This document shows, one piece after another, positions 45,667 through 55,192 of a stretch of DNA of 64,000 nt. The position numbers and the translations under genes were made by a program. The notes beneath the pieces are model-generated. The model did no database searches, was not told the DNA's origin, and was given only the letters and a program-made list of their open reading frames with translations. Within the stretch, counting starts at the first letter, position 1. The number at the start of each line of letters is the position of its first letter. This DNA comes from Spirirestis rafaelensis WJT71-NPBG6 (GTDB taxonomy: Bacteria > Cyanobacteriota > Cyanobacteriia > Cyanobacteriales > Nostocaceae), in contig JAHHID010000002.1 in the NCBI GenBank assembly GCA_019359015.1, forward strand, positions 1-64,000, given 5' to 3'.

Positions 45667-45951
45667 CTATGCTTTTGGGGGTGCAACTCTTTCTCTAAAC
45701 ATTTTGCCAGCTGAAAAAGCAGGAACCTTGGTTGCGGGAATTTCCATCTTTTCGTTTGTTTTCGGGTTACGACCTTCACGAGCCTTACGTTCGCGTGATT
45801 CAAACGAACCGAATCCCACCAGCGTTACCTTATCACCAGAAGAGACAGCTTCGATAATAGTTTCCAAAGCCGCAGTTAAGACTGCATCAGCTTGCTTTTT
45901 CGTAACACTAGCCTTTTCAGCCACCGCATCAACCAATTCACCTTTGTTCAT
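45667..45951 (-). CDS. hup: Histone-like DNA-binding protein HU
   Basis: 94 residues from the ATG at 45951. The start is confirmed by AAGGAG at spacing of about seven; the longer frame to 46065 has no support. The typical HU start is MNKGELVDAVAEKASVTKKQ. The DNA-binding arm shows GFGSFESRERKAREGRNPKTNEKMEIPATKVPAFSAGK, with the conserved RNP motif. It is the cyanobacterial single-chain HU, which forms a homodimer, bends DNA and supports chromosome compaction. It is tightly next to cobD but transcribed as its own unit, with about 300 bases upstream. Confidence 0.96.
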   Translation of the reverse strand: MNKGELVDAVAEKASVTKKQADAVLTAALETIIEAVSSGDKVTLVGFGSFESRERKAREGRNPKTNEKMEIPATKVPAFSAGKMFRERVAPPKA

Positions 45952-46239
45952 GTGAAACTCCTTGAAGTTTATTTTCGATTGTCTACAGACACGCTCCAAG
46001 AGCGCATCACAAGCGTAAATCTCTGTTTGGAGATTTAGAAAAAGCGGACTTTGGGAGCATTCCACATAAAATGCCTGTAAATCCCGTAGACTGCACTTTT
46101 CAAAGAATCATTCTAAGGTGTTGTAGCCAGATGTGGATAGATGAAACCATTAATTTATATAGATTTCGGCATTTTTTCTTTTTATAAAGCGATTGTTTGA
46201 CTAAAAACTAGGAAAAAGTACTTAGTAAACACAGTGGCT

Positions 46240-46581
46240 TTAGGGGCGATCGCTAATTTCGACGATAGCTTCATTTTGTCGCAAACGTTCTAAAGCATCA
46301 GGAAACGTAGTAATGAGAATCTGCCTCAGGTTACGATTTGTGACATTGCCACAAGTTAGCCAAATAATTTGTGGAGGTGTTCCTAACCGACAAACCAAAT
46401 CGACAAAATCACTGTCCTTCGTCATAATCACTGCGAAATTTGCACGCGCTGCATCAAAGATTTCTGTGTCTTGGGCATCTCGTAAGCCTAAATCTCTTAA
46501 AGCGGTAGCACTGACTCCAAAGGTATCACTTAACCAACCTGCCAATGTTGGAGGTAACTGAGCATCGATCCAGATATTCAT
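46240..46581 (-). CDS. DUF5615 PIN-like toxin
   Basis: 113 residues from the ATG at 46581; the longer frame to 46629 reads into the neighbouring gene. The DUF5615 pattern (MNIWIDAQLPPTLAGWL; DFVDLVCRLGTPPQIIWLTCGN; TTFPDALERL) contains Asp residues at the N-terminus and in SDFVDL that resemble a PIN ribonuclease active site. It overlaps the upstream DUF433 gene by the four bases ATGA and forms a toxin-antitoxin-like pair with it. Confidence 0.85.
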   Translation of the reverse strand: MNIWIDAQLPPTLAGWLSDTFGVSATALRDLGLRDAQDTEIFDAARANFAVIMTKDSDFVDLVCRLGTPPQIIWLTCGNVTNRNLRQILITTFPDALERLRQNEAIVEISDRP

Positions 46582-46811
46582 GCAGTCAACCGAGGAAAGT
46601 CTGTACGTCGCGCTGCAAATAATAGACAAGCCTGAATGTCTTCTAGCTCCAGATCGGGAAAATCTTCTAAAATTTCGGCTGCACTTACATTTTCAGCCAG
46701 CATTTCTAAAATGTCACTCACACGGATTCGCATTCCTCGAATACAAGGACGACCTCCGCATTGCCCAGGATTTTGCGTAATCCGGCTCAGAAAGGTAGCT
46801 GCTTGAGTCAT
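46578..46811 (-). CDS. DUF433 antitoxin
   Basis: 77 residues with the DUF433 pattern: SRITQNPGQCGGRPCIRGMRIRVSDIL, then LEDFPDLELEDIQACLLFAA, a small winged-helix-like DNA-binding domain. It is first in the pair and overlaps the toxin-like gene by ATGA, which supports translational coupling. The sequence GRPCIRGMRI is the family's most typical segment. Such proteins repress their own operon and neutralise the DUF5615 partner. Confidence 0.88.
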   Translation of the reverse strand: MTQAATFLSRITQNPGQCGGRPCIRGMRIRVSDILEMLAENVSAAEILEDFPDLELEDIQACLLFAARRTDFPRLTA

Positions 46812-47131
46812 TATTCTAGTCTTGCCTGAATTAGTTGTATGTTAACAAAACATACCATTCCTAATATGGGTCGGTTGATCTGATATCTTGCACTAGTGCT
46901 ATCTTCCGCCAGGGGTTATAAACCGCTGTCTCATAGCTAAAGCCCTCGCGCATAGGACTAAACACTGGTAATCTCAGAATTTCAGTCCATTTTAATGGAC
47001 TTACGCTATTAGCCCGGAATTTGAATTCCGGGCGGGTTTGGATGCTAGTTGAGAATAATGCAAAATATCGGCTCAGGCTAGTTTGTAGCTCAAAAAGCCT
47101 AGTTTCTGCACCGAATTTTATTCGCCAAGGC
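46812..47131. other. Spacer with paired hairpin repeats upstream of the toxin pair
   Basis: About 320 bases with dispersed hairpins (cagtccattttaatggactt; agcccggaatttgaattccgggc) between the pilQ end and the DUF433 start. No gene was seen. The right end must hold the DUF433 promoter. Confidence 0.5.
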
Positions 47132-49402
47132 TTATTTCCCTGGAACCTTCAACCCACTCCGCTCTAAAGTTCGCCGCACCTCAGGGCTAGGAGTGTAGTT
47201 ATAGCCGTAAGAGGAGCGCTCTGAGTCATCCATAATTTGCGGTGTGAGCAATACAATCACCTCATTGCGCTGATTAGCTCTGTTTGTTCTTCTAAACAGC
47301 GAACCTAGCAGCGGAATATCACCCAAAATGGGAATCTTGGAGACACTTGTCCGATCTGAGTCTTGAATTATCCCACTGAGAATTAGCGTCTGACCATCTC
47401 GCAAGCGGATTGCTCCAGATTGAAGACTTCTTTTTGATAGTAAAGTTATCTCACCATCAGTAGTGGCTACTGAACCGTTAGGTGCAGACACAGTAGGTGC
47501 TACAGATAAAGAAACAAAACCATTGTCATCAATTCGATCAACTTTAACTGAAAGGGTCAAACCAGCTTCTCTGATGATCGGTTCTCTGGTAAAGATGACT
47601 TGTGCATTTTGTCCTGCACTTGTCTGTACTTGTTTTAAACCTGCATACACTTCTTGGGTTAAATTCACCAGAGCTTGCTGTCCTTCTTGTACTGTTAAGG
47701 TTGGATCGGTGAGAATCTTGGCGTTACCGCTTGTTACCTGAGCTTGCAAACTAGCCAGAAAACGTTTGGGGAATTGATACAAAGATGCCAGACTGAATTC
47801 AGAGGTAGCAGGAGCTCCAGCAGTTCCGGGGGTAAAGGCTGTAACACCTGTGGTTAGTGGATTCGAGCTGACACCAGCATTAGCTGTTGTTCCATTTGGA
47901 TTAACAAAAATATTTGATTCTTCTTGAAGTGGATTCTGGATGATAGGTGTACTAGTTAGACTATTTGCCGCCTCAGCAGTAGTAGCTGGTCTGGAACCAC
48001 CAAAATTTAGAGATGCTACACCGCCACTATTGGAGAAGAAGTTATTGCCAACCCCAAAGGAAAAGCTGGTATTTTGGTCTTGAGTATTCAAGAGGTTAAC
48101 GTCGATAATTTTGACGTTGATTGACACTTGACGACGCCGGATATCAAGTTGACCTAGTTGCGCGATCGCCATCTCAACTAACTTAGGAGAACCAATCAAG
48201 GTTAGAGAATTGGTGCGCTCGTCTCCTAGTGCTTGCAAACCTCTTAGTAATGGCTTTGAATCTTCAAAGTTAATGCGTTGATTTTCAACTCTGTTTTCTA
48301 CCGTCGTCTGAGTTTGAGTGATTGATGCAACTCCACTACCAACAGGCACAGCACTGACGCTGGTAACTTGGCGTTCTCGGCTGACGGCACTTTCTGCCCC
48401 CAAGCCGACCAAAAAGTTCAAAGCGACTCCCACCGTTACCTGATTGAGTCGCAGGTTACGCATCACCGTATCACGAGTAGCGTTAGGTAGGTTAGATCCT
48501 ACAAAAATTGTCCGTCCGCTGCGGTTAGCCTCTAAACCACTCAGCCGCAAAACGTAGTTAAAAACATCTTGCACTGGCTCGTTTTCAATATCTAAAGAAA
48601 TTGTCGGTCCATCAGCCCCAGCAGCAGCAGCCGGCTTACCGTCAGCACCTTGTCCCCCTGCTGCGTAAGCCAAGTTCAAATTAGCAGCACGGGCAAGCAG
48701 TGATAAAACTTCACGTACTGGAGCATCTCGTAATACCAAGCGCGGAACACGTTCTTGAGTTCCCAAATCAATCACGCTGGGAGAAGCATCAGTATTAGAA
48801 ATGGCAATATCTCCCACTGGTGGGGCAACGGCTCTGGGTAAGAAAGGCGGTGCCGCTGTCCCAGGTTGACCTGGACCGGCTGCTTGTGCGGGTGTCCCAT
48901 CCACACTCACTTGCGGATTAGGGACAAGAGGAGCCGGTTGGGATGGGGTAGAAGCAGCCGGCGCTGTGGGAATTGGTGCGCCTGCGGCTACTTCCGTTCC
49001 TGGGCTATAGCTGAGGGTAATTCCGCTGTCTCCTCGCTTCACAGGCTGAGTGTTGGGAACTCCGCTCTCTCCAGTCACCGTTACGCGGATGCTATTGGTA
49101 TCAAGCTGATTGATTACTACAGAGGTAATTCCCGGAGCGGGGTTGTCTTGGCGGAAACTATTGCCTTGAGGTAAACGTAATTGCGTATTAATAATATCTG
49201 CAACTAGACTTTTGCCTCGTTTTGTGGTAAATACTTGTGGGCGCGAACCTGAGGAAGTTTTTAGAACAACATTAATTCCCCCATCAACGGGATTTAACTG
49301 TACGTCAGTAATTTCAGAAGTCTGTGCTGACACAGGTTGAGTTGCCAAGAATACAAAAGTAGCGGCTCCGAATATAAAACTATTACCGTGAAGTTGTTTC
49401 AC
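47132..49402 (-). CDS. pilQ: Type IV pilus secretin PilQ
   Basis: 756 residues with a signal peptide (FVFLATQPVSAQ). An AMIN domain follows at about 30-130 (ITDVQLNPVDGGINVVLKTSSG). A proline-rich linker leads to a secretin/TonB short N-terminal domain at about 220-310 (PVREVLSLLARAANLNLAYA). An N1-like domain comes next. The C-terminal secretin is GFVSLSVAPTVSAPNG, then LSGIIQDSDRTSVSKIPILGDIPLLGSLFR, ending in a beta-barrel. It forms the outer-membrane channel for type IV pili used in phototaxis and DNA uptake. It is last in the pilMNOQ cluster, separated from pilO by a repeat. Confidence 0.93.
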   Translation of the reverse strand: MKQLHGNSFIFGAATFVFLATQPVSAQTSEITDVQLNPVDGGINVVLKTSSGSRPQVFTTKRGKSLVADIINTQLRLPQGNSFRQDNPAPGITSVVINQLDTNSIRVTVTGESGVPNTQPVKRGDSGITLSYSPGTEVAAGAPIPTAPAASTPSQPAPLVPNPQVSVDGTPAQAAGPGQPGTAAPPFLPRAVAPPVGDIAISNTDASPSVIDLGTQERVPRLVLRDAPVREVLSLLARAANLNLAYAAGGQGADGKPAAAAGADGPTISLDIENEPVQDVFNYVLRLSGLEANRSGRTIFVGSNLPNATRDTVMRNLRLNQVTVGVALNFLVGLGAESAVSRERQVTSVSAVPVGSGVASITQTQTTVENRVENQRINFEDSKPLLRGLQALGDERTNSLTLIGSPKLVEMAIAQLGQLDIRRRQVSINVKIIDVNLLNTQDQNTSFSFGVGNNFFSNSGGVASLNFGGSRPATTAEAANSLTSTPIIQNPLQEESNIFVNPNGTTANAGVSSNPLTTGVTAFTPGTAGAPATSEFSLASLYQFPKRFLASLQAQVTSGNAKILTDPTLTVQEGQQALVNLTQEVYAGLKQVQTSAGQNAQVIFTREPIIREAGLTLSVKVDRIDDNGFVSLSVAPTVSAPNGSVATTDGEITLLSKRSLQSGAIRLRDGQTLILSGIIQDSDRTSVSKIPILGDIPLLGSLFRRTNRANQRNEVIVLLTPQIMDDSERSSYGYNYTPSPEVRRTLERSGLKVPGK

Positions 49403-49466
49403 AGTTCATTCCTCACTTTATAAAATTATTTAGACAAATTTGGATTTAGCTTTTATTCTCGTTCCC

Positions 49467-49582
49467 CCGCCCGCAGGCTATAAGCCTGGGGCTAATCTTA
49501 CGAAGCCCACCTTCGTGGGCTAAAAATCCAGCCCACGAAGGTGGGCTTTGTTTGTGTAGCTCCAGGCTTCCAGCCTGAGGGC
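49467..49582. repeat. Long inverted repeat between pilO and pilQ
   Basis: A perfect 19-bp stem (49503-49521 with 49530-49548; each arm also folds on itself as agcccac-cttc-gtgggct). It is flanked by an imperfect outer repeat (caggctataagcctggggcta with tagctccaggcttccagcctg). Copies with the same layout lie at 53789-53902 and 55193-55248, so this is a dispersed element. Here it stands inside the pil operon and may lower pilQ expression. Confidence 0.7.
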
Positions 49583-49625
49583 TTTGCGAGAATCAAACTT
49601 GTTCTTAAAGGGGGTTAGGTCTCAT

Positions 49626-50390
49626 TTACTTCTTCGCTTGCCCCGCTTTAGCTGCTGCTGCTACTTCCTCAGAGTTCAAAGGCATCAACGCTTGTAACAC
49701 GAAGGATGTAGTAATCGGTGCAGGTCCAATTCGACGTATGCCTTTACCTGGTTCAACAGGAGGTTCTGTCGCCAAAGTTGATTGATAATCTTTAACTAGC
49801 AACAAAGGCTGTAAACGTTCAATATTGCGGAAAATTGATTGTGTTTGTTCATAGGTTCCTTGAATTTCAATATTGATAGTGCTGCGTTTCAGCTTGCCGT
49901 TAACCAGTGGTCCCAAACTACTATCGGTAATCGGTTCTGGTTTCTGTCCGGATGGCGCAAACTTCTTCAGTTTGGCTTTGACTGCATTTGCCGGAATTTG
50001 AGCATTACCAGATTCAACTAAGCGATTCAAATCGAGTAGCAATGTATCCAAGGTTTTCTCATTCGCAAATAAAGATAAAACTTGGATTTGTTGCTGTTTT
50101 GCTTGCGCTAGTTCTTCTTTAACTTTGCCAATTTGTTGGATGCTGTCGTTCTTTTGCTGAATTTGTGCTTCCAAATCTTGGCTTTTTGCTTGCTGTTGTT
50201 GAAAAGTATCCCAAGCGGGCATCACTAGGTTAGAAAGTATAAAAGCTGCTACCCCCAAACCCAAAACCCCAGCCAGGATGCCAATGATTTTTGGTGTGAA
50301 GGTAATGCCGAATGCGGTAGGATAAGCAGAACCAGCAGTTTCAAACGCGTCGTCTTGCTCACCAAAATTTAAATCATCACTATATGTCAT
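49626..50390 (-). CDS. pilO: Type IV pilus inner-membrane protein PilO
   Basis: 254 residues. One transmembrane helix at about 31-52 (KIIGILAGVLGLGVAAFILSNLV) is followed by a coiled coil (about 65-105, QQQAKSQDLEAQIQQKNDSI) and a periplasmic ferredoxin-like fold (INIEIQGTYEQTQSIFRNIERLQPLLLVKDY). PilO pairs with PilN and links the cytoplasmic PilM to the secretin. The start overlaps the pilN stop by four bases (ATGA), so translation is coupled. Confidence 0.9.
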   Translation of the reverse strand: MTYSDDLNFGEQDDAFETAGSAYPTAFGITFTPKIIGILAGVLGLGVAAFILSNLVMPAWDTFQQQQAKSQDLEAQIQQKNDSIQQIGKVKEELAQAKQQQIQVLSLFANEKTLDTLLLDLNRLVESGNAQIPANAVKAKLKKFAPSGQKPEPITDSSLGPLVNGKLKRSTINIEIQGTYEQTQSIFRNIERLQPLLLVKDYQSTLATEPPVEPGKGIRRIGPAPITTSFVLQALMPLNSEEVAAAAKAGQAKK

Positions 50391-51157
50391 CTAGAAATGA
50401 CTCCTGTTTGTTGCAGACTGCGAATTCGACTTACTAATCCGACTGTGCCTTTTTGCTCCAACTCACGGGTTAACTCAGAAGCCGGAACATCACTCATGCT
50501 GGATTGAATCGTATATTTGACTATTTGTGGTGGTTTAATTAATACAGTATTTGCAGGTTGAAGACCGGGAGGTATGGGGGCATCTACTAACTCTGCTATT
50601 GTAATTTTGCCCTCGGTGGATTTGAGGAAACGGGACTGTTGCAGACTAAGTAAGAAATCGTTGACATCGTTAAAAGAGCGAGCATAGCCAGTAATTTCCA
50701 CTCCTCCAGCGGGATTGGGTGGTGGCTGCCCTTCAACAGCAGCAGTGGGTGCGATTTGCTTGATGTTTTCAATTTGCACAGTTGTGGGAATGCGATCGCG
50801 CATATCTTGCAACATCGCTGACCAAGGTCGAATTTGGTCAAATACAGTAACTAAAGCTTGTGTTTCCCCCTTAACTTTGTTCGTTTCTTCCCTGATTTTG
50901 TTAATACTCCCAATTTTCGCCTCTAATTCTTGGTTCTTTTGCTCGAGTTTGGCTATGTTCTCTGCTAACTCAGTATTTTTCGCTTCCAAAAACCACCATC
51001 CACCCGCGACCAAAGCCGGTAAAATCACACCAATAGCAACTCCTATATATATCGGTGTTAAATCACCAAGAGCAATTGCTGGTCCTCTTGGTGTCTTGCC
51101 AGGTTTTGTCTTTTCAGGTTGGCGATCTTTAAGAAAATTAACCTCTAAACTGTACAT
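50387..51157 (-). CDS. pilN: Type IV pilus inner-membrane protein PilN
   Basis: 256 residues. The N-terminal MYSLEVNFLKDRQPE binds the cleft of PilM. A transmembrane helix (about 34-54, PIYIGVAIGVILPALVAGGWWFLEA) is followed by a coiled coil (LAENIAKLEQKNQELEAKIGSINK). The periplasmic fold is GVEITGYARSFNDVNDFLLSLQQSRF. The start lies four bases after the pilM stop. The gene overlaps pilO by four bases, so the three genes are one translational unit. Confidence 0.9.
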   Translation of the reverse strand: MYSLEVNFLKDRQPEKTKPGKTPRGPAIALGDLTPIYIGVAIGVILPALVAGGWWFLEAKNTELAENIAKLEQKNQELEAKIGSINKIREETNKVKGETQALVTVFDQIRPWSAMLQDMRDRIPTTVQIENIKQIAPTAAVEGQPPPNPAGGVEITGYARSFNDVNDFLLSLQQSRFLKSTEGKITIAELVDAPIPPGLQPANTVLIKPPQIVKYTIQSSMSDVPASELTRELEQKGTVGLVSRIRSLQQTGVISR

Positions 51158-51161
51158 TTTG

Positions 51162-52271
51162 TTAAGCCTCCCGCATTCCTAGACCAAGTACTATTCCCAG
51201 TCCAGGACGTTGCACCAAGGGGTATTTTTCCTCGTCAATTTCCAAGGACAGCGCATCGACTGGATCGATTTGGGTGGTTGGTAAACTTAATCTTTGGGTG
51301 AAAAACTCATTTAACTGCCCCAGTCCCCCTCCTGAACCTGCCAGCATAATCTCCGCTACCTCCAAATTTTCAGCTTGATTGAGGTAAAAATCGATTGAGC
51401 GGCGCAGTTCATCTGTTAACTCTCCTAATACTCGCACTATCGCTGCCATACCAGGATTAACGCCAGTAACACCGTTTTTTCCTCCAGCCTCCATCGGTGT
51501 TGAAGGAATAATCATTCCCTGTAACAGTTCCGTGTCTCGTGACGCGGGTAAATTCATCGCTTTTGATAAAGCAGCTTGCATTTGATAAGTGCCTATCGAC
51601 ACTGTGCGCGAAAATTGCGGCACTCCGTTGACAACGATCGCTATCTCTGTGCTGTCGAATTCGATATCAACTAGCACTACGGCTTCTTGCGGTCCGAATT
51701 GCCGTAATTTTTCGCGAATTGTCCGAATTAAGGCAAAACTGCTAATCTCTAAAATATCAACTTGCAATCCTGCCTGCTCAAACGTACTTACGTAAGAATC
51801 AGTGATATCTTTACGAGTGGCAACTAAAAGCACGTCTACTTTTTCAATGCCATCTTCATCTACACGGTATCCAAGTTTCTGATAATCGACATCAGCTTCT
51901 TCGCGGGGATAAGGCAAATACAAACCTGCTTCGTGGTTTAGCACCATTTCCCGCAATTCTTTGTCATCTAACTCTGCTGGCACAGGAATCAAACGTATAA
52001 TTGATTCTCGTCCCGGTACAGCAGTCGCAACGCGAGAAGCTTTAATTTGACTTTCAGCTAATGCCTGCTGAATTAATTGCGCCATTGCAGCGGGATCGGT
52101 AATTTGACCATCGACAAAAATGCCTTCTGGAACTGGCACCGATGTTAAGGAGTCTAATTTTAAGCCTTGACGCTGCTTGCGTAGTTGAGCTATGTTCACC
52201 CGTTCAGGAGCAAGTTCTATCCCGACCCCTTTATTTGATTTGCTAAAGAATTTCTGGAAATTTTTAACCAC
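51162..52271 (-). CDS. pilM: Type IV pilus assembly ATPase-like protein PilM
   Basis: 369 residues from a GTG start, actin-like fold. Key segments are VGIELAPERVNIAQLRKQ, then AVPGRESIIRLIPVP, then LVDIEFDSTEIAIVVNGVPQFSRTVSIG and LAGSGGGLGQLNEFFTQRLSLPT. PilM sits in the cytosol, binds the PilN N-terminus and organises the pilus base. It is the first gene of the pilMNOQ operon. No consensus promoter was recognised upstream; the spacer to the divergent binding-protein gene is about 190 bases and contains a short repeat (tagtggttattggatagtgg). Confidence 0.92.
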   Translation of the reverse strand: MVKNFQKFFSKSNKGVGIELAPERVNIAQLRKQRQGLKLDSLTSVPVPEGIFVDGQITDPAAMAQLIQQALAESQIKASRVATAVPGRESIIRLIPVPAELDDKELREMVLNHEAGLYLPYPREEADVDYQKLGYRVDEDGIEKVDVLLVATRKDITDSYVSTFEQAGLQVDILEISSFALIRTIREKLRQFGPQEAVVLVDIEFDSTEIAIVVNGVPQFSRTVSIGTYQMQAALSKAMNLPASRDTELLQGMIIPSTPMEAGGKNGVTGVNPGMAAIVRVLGELTDELRRSIDFYLNQAENLEVAEIMLAGSGGGLGQLNEFFTQRLSLPTTQIDPVDALSLEIDEEKYPLVQRPGLGIVLGLGMREA

Positions 52272-52463
52272 AGTTTTTTGCGTTGCACTGTTTAGTAGAA
52301 AATTTAGTTTGGTAATTTGTTATTGCTTAGTGGTTATTGGATAGTGGTTAGTGGATGATTGTTAACCGTCAACGCTCCAACCGACAACTAACCAATTAAT
52401 CTATAATCTCGACAATTCTGCATAAAGGTTTCACCCTGATAAAGCGTAAAAACTATTAGCACA

Positions 52464-53765
52464 ATGATTCAAATTCAAAAATTAAAACGATTGAGTGTTT
52501 ATGTCCTGCTTGGCTTATTAACCAGCTGGATTGTCAGCTGCGGCACAGGTAATGTCGGCACAAGTACAAAACAAGCTTCTTCAGGGGCAACTATTGAGTT
52601 TTGGACAATGCAACTTCAACCTCAATTTACCAATTACTTTCAAAGCTTAATTGCGACTTTTCAATCGCAAAATCCTGGTGTAAAGGTGAACTGGGTTGAT
52701 GTACCTTGGGCAGCGATGGAGAACAAAATCTTAACAGCTGTCTCTGGGAAAACGCCACCTGATGTTGTGAATTTAAATCCCGATTTTGCATCTCAACTTG
52801 CAGGACGAAATGCCTGGTTGAATTTGGATGCAAAAGTCCCAAACGAAACACGCTCCTTTTATTTGCCGAATATATGGAAAGCAAGCACGCTTAATGGTAA
52901 GAGTTTTGGGATTCCCTGGTATCTCACCACGCGGCTAACTATATATAACACCGCTTTATTAAAACAGTTAAATCTTAATAAAGTACCCAGTACTTACACG
53001 GAATTAGCAGTTTTTGCGGAACAAATTAAGGAAAAAACTGGAAAATATGCTTTTTTTGTGACTTTCGTACCAGAAGATTCGGGTGAGGTAATTGAGTCTT
53101 TGGTGCAGATGGGGGTAACTTTGGTAGATGCTGAAGGCAAAGCGGCTTTTAATACTCCCCAAGGGAAAGCGGCGTTTCAATATTGGGTAGACTTGTACAA
53201 GAAAAAACTTTTACCACAAGAGGTGTTAACTCAAGGTCATCGTCATGCGATCGATTTGTATCAAGCTGGAGAAACCGCTTTACTTGCTTCAGGTCCTGAA
53301 TTTTTAAAGCAGATCGCGATAAATGCGCCTAAAATAGCTGAAGTTTCGGCAACCGCACCGCAAATCACAGGTGAAACGGGCAAGAAAAATGTCGCTGTGA
53401 TGAACATAGTTATCCCCCGCGACACTAAACAACCAGATGCGGCTGTTAAATTCGCGCTATTTGTCACTAATGATGAGAATCAGTTAGCTTTTGCTAAAGC
53501 CGCAAATGTTCTACCATCGACAACTAAAGCGCTGTCTGACAGCTACTTTAAAGATGTGCCAGCTAAGGCTTCAACGTTGGAGTTGGCGCGGGCGATGAGT
53601 GCTAAAGAGTTGCAACAAGCAGAGATTTTAACTCCGACTTTGAAGGATTTCAATAAGCTGCAAAAGGCAATTTATGAAAATCTGCAAGCAGCGATGCTGG
53701 GCGAGAAAACGGTAGATAAAGCTGTTGAGGATGCGGCCCAGGAATGGAATAGCAGTAGGAGTTAG
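52464..53765 (+). CDS. ABC sugar transporter solute-binding lipoprotein
   Basis: 433 residues of the family-1 extracellular solute-binding proteins. A lipoprotein signal ends in WIVSCGTG. Domain 1 starts IEFWTMQLQPQFTNYFQSLIATFQSQNPGVKVNWVDVPW. The hinge and domain 2 carry GIPWYLTTRLTIYNTALL and INIVIPRDTKQPDAAVKFALFVT. This family binds sugars or oligosaccharides (MalE-like) or glucosylglycerol-type solutes in cyanobacteria. No permease or ATPase gene is adjacent, so the rest of the transporter must be elsewhere. The repeat element at 53789 lies directly behind the stop. Confidence 0.9.
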   Translation: MIQIQKLKRLSVYVLLGLLTSWIVSCGTGNVGTSTKQASSGATIEFWTMQLQPQFTNYFQSLIATFQSQNPGVKVNWVDVPWAAMENKILTAVSGKTPPDVVNLNPDFASQLAGRNAWLNLDAKVPNETRSFYLPNIWKASTLNGKSFGIPWYLTTRLTIYNTALLKQLNLNKVPSTYTELAVFAEQIKEKTGKYAFFVTFVPEDSGEVIESLVQMGVTLVDAEGKAAFNTPQGKAAFQYWVDLYKKKLLPQEVLTQGHRHAIDLYQAGETALLASGPEFLKQIAINAPKIAEVSATAPQITGETGKKNVAVMNIVIPRDTKQPDAAVKFALFVTNDENQLAFAKAANVLPSTTKALSDSYFKDVPAKASTLELARAMSAKELQQAEILTPTLKDFNKLQKAIYENLQAAMLGEKTVDKAVEDAAQEWNSSRS

Positions 53766-53788
53766 GAGTCGTTCAATTCTCAAAGATA

Positions 53789-53902
53789 CCCTCAGACTGG
53801 AAGTCTGGGGCTATACGAACAAAGCCCGCCTTCGCGGGCTTCATTTCATGGAGTCCGCGAAGGCGGACTTAGTTCGTGTAGCCGCACCCTTCAGGGTGTT
53901 GG
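53789..53902. repeat. Dispersed long inverted repeat (second copy)
   Basis: It has the layout of the pilO-pilQ element: cctcagactggaagtctggggc, a stem aagcccgccttcgcgggct with agtccgcgaaggcggactt (one C-A and one G-T pairing), then gtgtagcc...cagggtgt. The right edge overlaps the end of folC, so the last folC residues (NTTTLPTP) are encoded by it. Confidence 0.65.
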
Positions 53903-55165
53903 GAGCGTTGTGGTATTTGCGGTTGCGAAAAAATGCCCGATCAGATATAGTGAACCGCACAAAATGACTAAATTATCGGTTGCGCTAAAAGCTGTTTCTA
54001 GTGCTGATAATAAATCTGGATAAGTTTGGCAATAGCTCAATTGTGGGCAAATGTTTTGAGCTAGTTTTGCTAATTCACTTGTATCGGCTGAACTATGATC
54101 TGGTACTAGCGTTAAGTATAAACTGTCCTTTGGTCGCAGTAAAGCTTGGAAGATGTCGGCATGTTCTTTGGTGGAAAGCATTCCCATTACCCAATTAACT
54201 TTGGGAATATCTAGGGTATCTACATATTCGCGTAAGGCTTGGGCAGCGGCTGGGTTATGAGCGCCATCAATTAATAGTTTATGATTTCTCCAGGTTGTCC
54301 ATTGCATTCGTCCTAGCCATTTAGTTTTGGCGATGCCGTTGATAATGGCTTCTTCAGATATCTGCCAATTTTTTTGTTGTAGAATCTCTAAAGTGGCTAA
54401 AGCTAAACTTGAATTAGCTAACTGTATCTGTCCTTCTAAGGGCAATGGATATTTAATTATTTTTTCATTTTCAATTGTTTGATATTCTGCCCATCCTGGC
54501 GATATTTGACGGGCAGGTTGAGGGACAATATACGGGCATTGTAATTCTAGAGTACGCGATCGCACGACTTTTTCTGCATCCGGTGGCAATATTCCCACAA
54601 CAGCCGGACATCCAGGCTTCAAAATCCCAGCTTTTTCTCCAGCAATCTCAGCGACTGTAGAACCAAGTTGTTGCCAATGTTCGCGGCTGATGGAAGTAAT
54701 GATAGTTACCAAAGGCTGCGAACAAACATTAGTCGCATCTAAACGTCCTCCCAATCCAACTTCTACTACCGCCACATCAACTTTAGCTTGTGCAAAATAT
54801 AACCAAGCTGCTGCGGTAATTACTTCAAACTGAGTTGGTGATTCTTCATCTGGGCTGATTGCCGCTTTAACTTTTAGTAACAGTTCATACAAGGTATCTA
54901 AGGCGATCGCTTGTTCATTCAAACAAATGCGTTCCGTCCAATCGACCAAATGAGGTGACGTGTAGCGTCCTGTGCGATAACCTGCCTCAGTAAGTACCGA
55001 GGATAGATAGGCGCAAACAGAACCTTTTCCATTCGTACCGGCAACGTGAATTACCGGAACTTGATGATGAGGGTTGCCAAGATTTGCCAAAAGTTTGACA
55101 ATGCGATCCAATCCCAGATTAACGCCGAAGCGTTGGAAGGGTTCTAGTAATAAGTCAATATTCAC
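53891..55165 (-). CDS. folC: Bifunctional folylpolyglutamate/dihydrofolate synthase
   Basis: 424 residues, Mur-ligase-like fold. The P-loop is VAGTNGKGSVCAYLSSVL. The central motif is VDVAVVEVGLGGRLDATNVC, then SREHWQQLGSTVAEIAGEKAGI. The C-terminal domain has LLIDGAHNPAAAQALREY and VILCGSLYLIGHF. It attaches glutamate to dihydropteroate and to folates. The extreme C-terminus is written by a dispersed repeat. It is divergent from nothing close and convergent with the binding-protein gene. The length is normal for the family. Confidence 0.93.
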   Translation of the reverse strand: MNIDLLLEPFQRFGVNLGLDRIVKLLANLGNPHHQVPVIHVAGTNGKGSVCAYLSSVLTEAGYRTGRYTSPHLVDWTERICLNEQAIALDTLYELLLKVKAAISPDEESPTQFEVITAAAWLYFAQAKVDVAVVEVGLGGRLDATNVCSQPLVTIITSISREHWQQLGSTVAEIAGEKAGILKPGCPAVVGILPPDAEKVVRSRTLELQCPYIVPQPARQISPGWAEYQTIENEKIIKYPLPLEGQIQLANSSLALATLEILQQKNWQISEEAIINGIAKTKWLGRMQWTTWRNHKLLIDGAHNPAAAQALREYVDTLDIPKVNWVMGMLSTKEHADIFQALLRPKDSLYLTLVPDHSSADTSELAKLAQNICPQLSYCQTYPDLLSALETAFSATDNLVILCGSLYLIGHFFATANTTTLPTP

Positions 55166-55192
55166 AAGCCGTTAGTGAGGTTGCGCTTTATT

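Noticed and set aside
45952-46065. 38-codon extension of HU
   Set aside because: AAGGAG directly ahead of the ATG at 45951 and the family's constant start exclude the extension.
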